In this document: positions 31,682 to 64,000 of the stretch, piece after piece
Numbering within the stretch: the first letter of the stretch is position 1
How the letters are laid out: each line of letters begins with the position of its first letter
Source: Polydactylus sextarius
Taxonomy: Eukaryota > Chordata > Actinopteri > Polynemidae
DNA length: 64,000 nt
Reading direction: 5' to 3'
Assembly: GCA_016801845.1 (NCBI GenBank)
Contig: CM028914.1
Span: 19,419,272-19,483,271, forward strand
Made by a program: the position numbers and the translations under genes
Notes under the pieces: generated by a model
Told to the model about the DNA's origin: nothing
The model's database searches: none
The model's input: the letters and a program-made list of their open reading frames with translations, nothing else

Positions 31682-31983
31682 GCAGCTGCCATAAACAGGA
31701 TATAAAGTTAAGCCAAAGACATGACTGCAAATTAAAGCCAATACAGTGGCTTAACATGTAAGACCATTGGTGGCCCGCTAGGGTCATATCTCATTCAAAA
31801 AGTATCAACTTCTATCATGAAATCCTAAATCAATAAACTGTGCCATTTAGGCATCACTCGTTAAATCTCTGTCCTTCTGAAAATGACAAATTCAGACCTT
31901 AAGACCTGGAGGACAGGTGTGTTTGGGGGTGTGCCTTATCTGAGTCGTGGTGAAGAGCGTCATTAAACCGGTCGCTACACATC
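31682..31983. repeat. Direct repeat copy B, vmp1 side
   Basis: Second, shorter copy (about 302 bp) of the 30409-30743 sequence, same orientation, diverged by substitutions and small deletions. It ends a little upstream of the presumed vmp1 first exon. Confidence 0.85.
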
Positions 31984-32104
31984 ATCTGACAGTTTTATCC
32001 GTTTGATTGTTTGTTGTAATCTATCTGTCTTCAGTTTGTCATAATTATCTATTGTACCTCAATGACTAACAGACCCTGAAGGGATGCTGATATCCACGTT
32101 TTCG
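31984..32104 (+). other. vmp1: Possible vmp1 5' non-coding exon
   Basis: The coding part of vmp1 starts in an exon with its own acceptor at 37533, so an upstream 5' UTR exon must exist. The best donor upstream is TTTTCG|GTAAGC at 32104/32105, just before a GCTAGC/GTTAGC-rich stretch typical of teleost 5' ends. The transcription start is not defined by the sequence. Confidence 0.35.
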
Positions 32105-32207
32105 GTAAGCAAATGTTCGTTTTATTGAGGTTTTCCAGTTTTGCATAATGTGCCCTTTGCAAGTTGGTGCAGGTAATTAAGTACAGTAGGTTGCACCTTG
32201 TTAACAT

Positions 32208-32262
32208 CGATAGCTAGCTAGTGCTAATGTTAGCGTTAGCGGTGGCTATGCTAATGGTAAGT
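32208..32262. repeat. GCTAGC/GTTAGC-rich stretch
   Basis: Clustered short palindromic words (GATAGCTAGCTAGTGCTAAT, GTTAGCGTTAGC, GCTATGCTAATGG). Such clusters are frequent near fish promoters; function unknown. Confidence 0.5.
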
Positions 32263-35200
32263 GGGCTGTAAACCCGTGGTTGCGACTTAAATAGAGTCCC
32301 CACAAATGGCAAAGATAAAACAATGATAAATTAAGTTTAAGAATAGCACAAATTGAGTAATAAACGGAAATTATTCTGTGGTGTTAGTTCTACAACAATT
32401 TCTAAAAAAAAAAAAAATTTGCTAACAGGCGTTAGCAAACATTAGCCACCACACGCTAGTCACTGGCCTTACCAGACCGAGTAGGACTGAACGAAGCGAG
32501 CTGAATCATTTTAAGTCACACAGTCATAAGTTGACAAATTAACTTTCTATAGCAGCTGTAGAATGATAGCTTTTACATGAGCTTTTAATTAATTTATTAT
32601 TTTAGTTTAATTTAGTGCTCGAGGTAATGTTAGTTCCATTTCGGCTAAACTGTGGTTAACGTTACTGGAGGTTGGAGGAGGAAGCTCCTGGAGTGGGATA
32701 TATTACAAAGGTGCAGGTCAGGTTTGAGGTTCTTTCCTTTCATCCACAGGTTTTTTCACTTCTCACAGTCCTGGGCATTTCACATAATGTGGGTCGCTAA
32801 CACTTTGAGATTTGTTGAGGTTTGTTGAAGTTCTCGTTGACTTGTCTGCAGAAGGACGGTGAAATATCACTGCTTTTATTTCTCGAGACTCTGTGACTGT
32901 GTCTTCCCCAGTTTATGTTTTCCAAATGGTTAACATTATCAACCTACAATGGTACTACTTTGATGAATGTGCCATTTGTGCGGCTAAGCAGTGTTGAAGA
33001 TCATATGAAATATTGTAACTTGTATGAGGATTTTGAATTTACTTCCAGTGTTTATCTTCCAGAGACTTTGTTCAGCTGTAGGAGCAGTAACTACGGTTGA
33101 GGGAGAAATTCAGAGGAGGATGCTGGGAAATTAACAGCAGCTAAATGCCTTTCTTTTGAGCTGTAACTGTTTTTTTTTCTTCTAGAATCCTGTTAACTTC
33201 ATTGGCATTTATCCAGCCATTACGTGCCTCTGAAGTATTTATACAGATCAAAGTAAGGCTGTAACACGGTGAGAAAGCCACACACAGGAGTAGAGAGGAG
33301 ATAATAATAAACATATGTCACAGGACACACATCATTTTTCTCCTTCAGCTACTGATTTTCCTTCTCGTGTGGAGACTTAATTTTGAACAATAAGATGAAC
33401 CAAATTGAACCAAATGAGAGGAGGAAATTAACAGTGCTTCTCTTAGAAAGACTCCTGTTACAGGGCTTCTTTGTATTTGCCATCTGCCATTGGAAATACA
33501 AAACCAACCAAGAATATATACACTCTCATAACCTATTTAAAGATATGCATGGGAATGTAATTAATTCTTAGTCTGCATAGAGCTGTGTAGAGTTGAGCAG
33601 ATGATGGCCAGTGTGTATATTAGCCACTTGATACCAGTGACAGGGAATACACACACATACACACAGTTAGGTGTCGGGTATAGTTAGGAATCATACTCTT
33701 AATTTTCTGATGAGGTGCGTATTTGTTAGCTGCTGTCTTGTTTTTAGTTCCTCTAGTGCCACTTTGATCTCAAACATGGTCATGGAGCTCCCTCTTCTGT
33801 CTGTAGCTGTTTTTATCTTGACAGTCTCTCTCTGGGCTGTTTTTGTTGACTATAGACGCAAACATAAGATCTGTTAACATATAAGGTGGCTGAGGAGAAA
33901 ATAATGTGTATTTTACCCTGAGATGTGTACGTGATGTCTTGCTACTCTACTTTCTGTTTCCTCATTTACATCAGTTATTTCTACCACATGTATGAAACAT
34001 GCTCTCTCCATCTCATCATCTGCTTCCTCTGAAACCCTCTTAAGGTTGATGTGTAACATATCTGCTTTAACCAGAGAAATATGTCTCTGGTTTCCCGCTG
34101 AGAAAAACCCGGTGACTTCTGACTGTCTTCATAATCGGACATTCCATATTCTGTAGGATTCCACAGCTGGAAGCAGGAAAACACCCGCACACACCAACTG
34201 GAACGAGTTGTTTCAGGCATCTCATTACATCGCCTGTCTCTTATGTATCAGACAGGCTCAATGTAATTTAGTGAAATATGTGCTGTCAAACTTGACTTGA
34301 AATGAATATCATCTGGCAAGAAAAAGTCTATAGATACTGTGCTGTATACGGGCTGACATACTGCTGTAACCTGAGGCGACTATGTAATGTCAGTTTGTTG
34401 AGAAGTTAACTGCTTTGTGAATTGGAATTGATAGCTCCACACTTACATATATTCCATGTCTTTCTCACAGTCCACACTGGGATCACGTTCGGCTCCTCCA
34501 CTTGTATTTCCATCCTCCCAGTAAGCATGGAATCAGTTGATAATAGAGAATGGGCTGTGTTTTAGCTAATCCTTTTCAAGGATGAAAGTTGTTATTCACA
34601 CATAAATGAAATAATTAGGAAGATTCCATTTTGAACGAATGATTAGAAAAAAAATGTACAAGATCTTCAAAATCTCCAAAAAGTCATTTTTAAAGCCAAT
34701 GTTATTGCAGTGGGTGTAATAATGTTATGAGAGTTGGTAATATTCCACCTCTTTTCTTTCAGGAAAGCTGACCATAATGACATAGTGTTACTGGGACAGA
34801 GAAATGATGCTATTGTTCCAGTGGCAAAAGATACAACAGTATTTTTTTTGTGTGTGTGTTTTTGTTTTTGTTTGAGTGTTCTGGATATTTTCACCAGGTT
34901 GTTCATATATTTAGCTTTAAAAAAAGTTCACCCATGACAATGATAAATTGTTTTAGTCCTTCCTTTATAAGAGTTATGACACTCTTTGCTACGTTAACTG
35001 CACGGATTTGCTGCTATTTCTGTGACCTTCATCAGCCTCAAGTTTGATAATCACTTTCTTTTAAACATCTTCACTTACATGAACTAAATGGCCCCTCGGC
35101 TCAATTTGACCTCCCAGCAATATTACAAGTCAAGACCAAGTATGTAACTGAACTCCTTCAGTGCGGTCAGTTCAGGCAGTAACACAGATATCATCTGTGT

Positions 35201-35760
35201 TCAGCACCTTCGTGTACAATGAGTATACATGCTGTCATTTAAATACTAAGGTGATGTTTTAAATGACACAGGAGGTGATTTCCTCTTGAAACTCACTCCT
35301 ACTACACTCTTCTTGTAAATCCCCCAGAGACAGTAACTCAGAAACTCTGAATGGTGTTCATTGTCAGAGACAACTTCCACCAGTGGGAACAGAGTGACCT
35401 GGTAGAGAACAATCACCAGAAAAAGTCCTGCGAAATACTGCTCTCATGGCGATAAACAAGGCGGCACTGAAATACAAACATGAAAATACCACTGAGGTCT
35501 TCTGTCTCTTGTTATGACCTGAAATATATGATTTCCTAAGGTGTTTTTTTCTCTAAATTTGGGAATTATCTGAGCTCCCTTTGCCCGAATGCCATTCATT
35601 CACTCTCTGTGTGAAACCTACTGAGGACTGAGAAGTGTTAGAAGTGCGCTCCAGGAAAGAGATCCACTTATTTATAGACCTTTAATTAGACTGGCTCTCT
35701 GGAGGTTTTACCAGGCAAATGATGAAATCTCTCCCCCTTTCTGTGTCTCTCTCCTGTCAG

Positions 35761-35954
35761 CTTGCTCTCCCCTCCCCCGGCAACCCTGTATCAGGACGTT
35801 ATCCCTCACTGGCCCCCTCCATCACCACACCCTGCACTCAAGTTATGATGCAGTTCATGGGTAACGCACTTTTGCCCTACATTGCCACTGGGGCTCCACC
35901 GCAGATTTTATTTGAGCCCAGAGCTCATTGTGGATTAAAAAAATCAGCTGAACG
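35761..35954 (+). other. Candidate unannotated exon in vmp1 5' intron
   Basis: A 194-base GC-richer block. It has a strong acceptor upstream (TTCTGTGTCTCTCTCCTGTC then AG, ending 35760) and a perfect donor GTGAGT at 35955. It stays open in one frame (reading TQVMMQFMGNALLPYIATGA in part) but resembles no protein I know, so a non-coding 5' UTR cassette is as likely as coding. Confidence 0.35.
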
Positions 35955-36788
35955 GTGAGTCTTACTCTCTTTGCATAATGTGCTGCTAAAATACACAGTG
36001 CTGTTACATGACATGCTGCTTTGTTTGACACTTTTTGAACAGATAATTCTCCCTTCAGTGTAATGCATTTGTCTGTTTGAAATGTGGGAATTGATTGCAG
36101 CTTATCAAGTTTCTCATCCTGCAGTGTATGTGCTCTGTGTTGAGTTTCTCATTGTCCCTTACACGAGAGTTACTCAACAGGTCTGGGTTGTTTTGGTCGA
36201 AGTGATTGCGCAATCCAGTGCTGGAACAGTGCTGTGCTACTGTGTCTCACACAAGCAGAAGTGCTGTTATGAAACTGTTTACCAGGTATTGACTGTGAAT
36301 AATGCACTGAAATTGAATTAGAAATGAATTAATTGCATTTAATAAGGCACATACTTGAACGCTTGTAGCTGAGGTGCATGTTTTACACAAATATGTTGGC
36401 ACCACTTTCTGTAATTAGTATTGTTAACAGGATATTACACATTGACGCACTTTGTTGAGCCTTTTGTGGGAGAATGCATTGTTCTCCTCAGAGCGAGAGG
36501 AGAAATGTTAGGGTGTATTAAATGCTATTGTGCATGAAAAAATAACACAGTGTGTAGTGTGTGCTCAAGGTTTAAGGTTTGTGGAGAAAGGCTTTTGTTT
36601 GTGGTTCCCGAGGGCCAAGTGTAGCTCCCTAAACGCCTCGCAGTCTAATTGCATGAGAAGATTTTTATTTTTCTGTGTGAACCTTTGATTGCATGAATCA
36701 GCCTGCAGTGTGCACTCAGGCTCATTGTTCAGAGCCCAGGATGTTTGTCCTTCTCAATAACACTGAACACCCACACATGCTGGACCTA

Positions 36789-36825
36789 CATAGATAGATA
36801 CTTTAATCATACCAATGGGGAAGTA
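36789..36825 (-). mobile_element. Possible 3' tail of a LINE-like element
   Basis: TAGATAGATACTTTAATCAT followed by ACCAATGGGGAA resembles the reverse complement of the ...AATAAAGTATCTATCTA tail of several fish LINEs. No body of the element was recognised. Confidence 0.3.
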
Positions 36826-37554
36826 AGATGAAAATAATAATGCTGTCATTGTACAAACCTCCGAATATATTAATTTAAAAAGACACCATGCATCATGCTC
36901 ACTGTAATATCAGTACTGAACAGTGTCAGTAACAAGTATGGAAAGAGGAGCCAGAGGCCCAGACCTAGGGCACAGGATAGAGGGATTAAGCCCTGACTGT
37001 ATGTGTGAGCATGTGTGCGTGTGCGTGTGTGTCTGTGTAAGTCTCTGACAATTCCACCAGATGGTGAGCTGCATACCTCCGTGTCAGTCCCCATCTCACT
37101 GCTCACTGACAGATTCCTAAGAGACGCTCTGTACACATGCTTGAAGGCTTGTGTATGAAAGTGTGTGGATAAATGTAACAGAGAAATAAAAAGCTTCATT
37201 ATTGTTATTAACTCTTGTACTCATTGTTTATACTTTTTACTGTTCTTTTAATTTTGATCACCAGGGGCGGTGGACACCTAATTGACTACACACACACACA
37301 GAAACATTTACAAGACTTGCATGTACTCCCAGTGTCAACACTGTTGCTAATTAAAGTACTCATTAGATCATGTACATGTCAGATTGGGTTACCAGTAATC
37401 TGCAGGATGCAGCAGCAGGCAAACACTTGCTGGTCAGCTGGTATGTGTAAAAGTGTACAGGAAGTGTTTGCAGATTTGGCTTGTGGCGTACTGTATGGAG
37501 TGCATGATGCTGAGACATCTCTTTTCTCAACAGGACTCCTTCCTGGTGAACAAG

Positions 37555-63055
<25,501 letters not shown>

Positions 63056-64000
63056 GTGACACACTGCTTCCTCCATCATTCTTCATCCTCATCATCCTCT
63101 TTTATCGGACTCCCCTCATTTCCTTCTTTTTTTATGCCACTCCTCACAACACTCATCTTAAATTTTAACTTTTCCTCCTCTCTGCTTCACATTCTTTATC
63201 CAAAACCAGCCATTGTACTCCCCTATGAAGTGAAGTGTGTGTGTGTGTGTGGAAGAGAGAGAGCCCCACCTCAATGTCTGCCTACAAAATGCCTACAAAA
63301 CATGGTGACTAAGAGAACAGCAATGATGCAGTCAAATAAAATGTTCCCGCCATTTCCGGCCCTTCATTTTGAGATTCCCCATAAGAAAAAAATGTTTTTA
63401 TATGAAACATCCCTGCGAATGTTTCAACAATGCCTCAACAGCTCATTGTAAATATTTATTTTTTCAACCTCTTGTGATTATGAATGGAGGAAGAGAATTG
63501 AGAGGAAGTATGCATGTGGTTTTGTAAAGGCTTTTCATCAGAACTGTCTGTCCTGACACAGTCTTTATCCTCAGGAATGCTTTTCTCTCTCCAGCAGTGC
63601 GGGTCAAACAGTCAGACAGGTCAAGTGCACTAAAACAACTGCATCCATAAATGGTTTTGAACTTCACAACAGACTCATCACTCTTGTATTTGCAAATAAA
63701 CTACAAGAGACAGAACTGGACGATTAGCAAATAAATTCCTTTTTTTTTTTAAAATGAGGGTAACCCTGATACCAAGTCATAATGAGTGAGTCAGAAGAAT
63801 GTTGCTTGTTGTTTACAATATGCATTTCACTTTCAGCATGCATGGAGGATTAGTAACAGTCCAACCATAGTCTGGATGTGTATCATTCACTACTGGCATG
63901 CTGTCTGTGATAATTCAGTGACCCAAAAGGAAAAGAATTTCTCAGGCTATATGACATGAATATAACATCATATTATCCCATGATTGTGCATGTATTAGAA
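63056..64000 (+). other. vmp1: vmp1 intron 6 (partial)
   Basis: Non-coding to the window edge, with a short TG run near 63236-63251. The next vmp1 exon (usually beginning DFASRAK) is not reached. Confidence 0.85.

Larger units (their letters stand above)
32105..37533 (+). other. vmp1: vmp1 5' intron
   Basis: Intron of 5.4 kb between the presumed 5' UTR exon and the first coding exon. It holds a GC-richer candidate exon at 35761-35954 and a possible LINE tail at 36789-36825. The rest shows no coding or RNA signal. Confidence 0.6.

Overview
The window is vertebrate nuclear DNA, almost certainly from a teleost fish. It has spliced genes with GT-AG introns, long pure TG/CA microsatellites, Tc1-like transposon relics and small fish-type repeats. 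Three neighbouring genes are recognisable: clathrin heavy chain (cltc, + strand, exon 2 to the last exon), peptidyl-tRNA hydrolase 2 (ptrh2, - strand, complete) and the 5' two thirds of vacuole membrane protein 1 (vmp1, + strand, running off the right edge). Order and orientation match the human 17q23 cluster CLTC>, <PTRH2, VMP1>. No bacterial-type operon, CRISPR array, rRNA or tRNA was seen.

Region 1-27.6 kb is cltc. Bases 1-7189 are intron 1 (exon 1 lies upstream). Twenty-nine constitutive coding exons follow between 7190 and 26432, all phase-consistent and together encoding residues 15-1678 if exon 1 supplies the usual 14 codons. Two tiny in-frame candidate exons lie inside introns: a 12-nt microexon at 18575-18586 and a 21-nt exon at 24051-24071 beside the trimerisation segment. 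A 3' UTR of about 1.2 kb ends at an AATAAA at 27603.

Region 27.6-32.1 kb holds ptrh2 (two exons, tail-to-tail with cltc) and the divergent ptrh2/vmp1 promoter interval. That interval carries a diverged direct repeat of about 300 bp, one copy near each promoter, with a Tc1 transposase fragment between them.

Region 32.1-64.0 kb is vmp1, with six coding exons and long introns. The introns contain a degraded zinc-finger pseudogene of the MECOM/PRDM16 type, a perfect 34-bp-arm DNA hairpin, a (TG)120 tract, several transposon relics, and a (TG)86 tract directly abutting the acceptor of coding exon 6.

The genes share a neighbourhood rather than a pathway. Clathrin forms coats on endocytic and trans-Golgi vesicles, PTRH2 is a membrane-anchored peptidyl-tRNA hydrolase linked to mitochondria and apoptosis, and VMP1 is an ER membrane protein of the VTT/DedA class needed for autophagy. 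The most interesting signals are in RNA processing and repeats: candidate alternative microexons, a splice acceptor whose branch point is forced far upstream by a TG repeat, a retro-like zinc-finger pseudogene, and a perfect hairpin.
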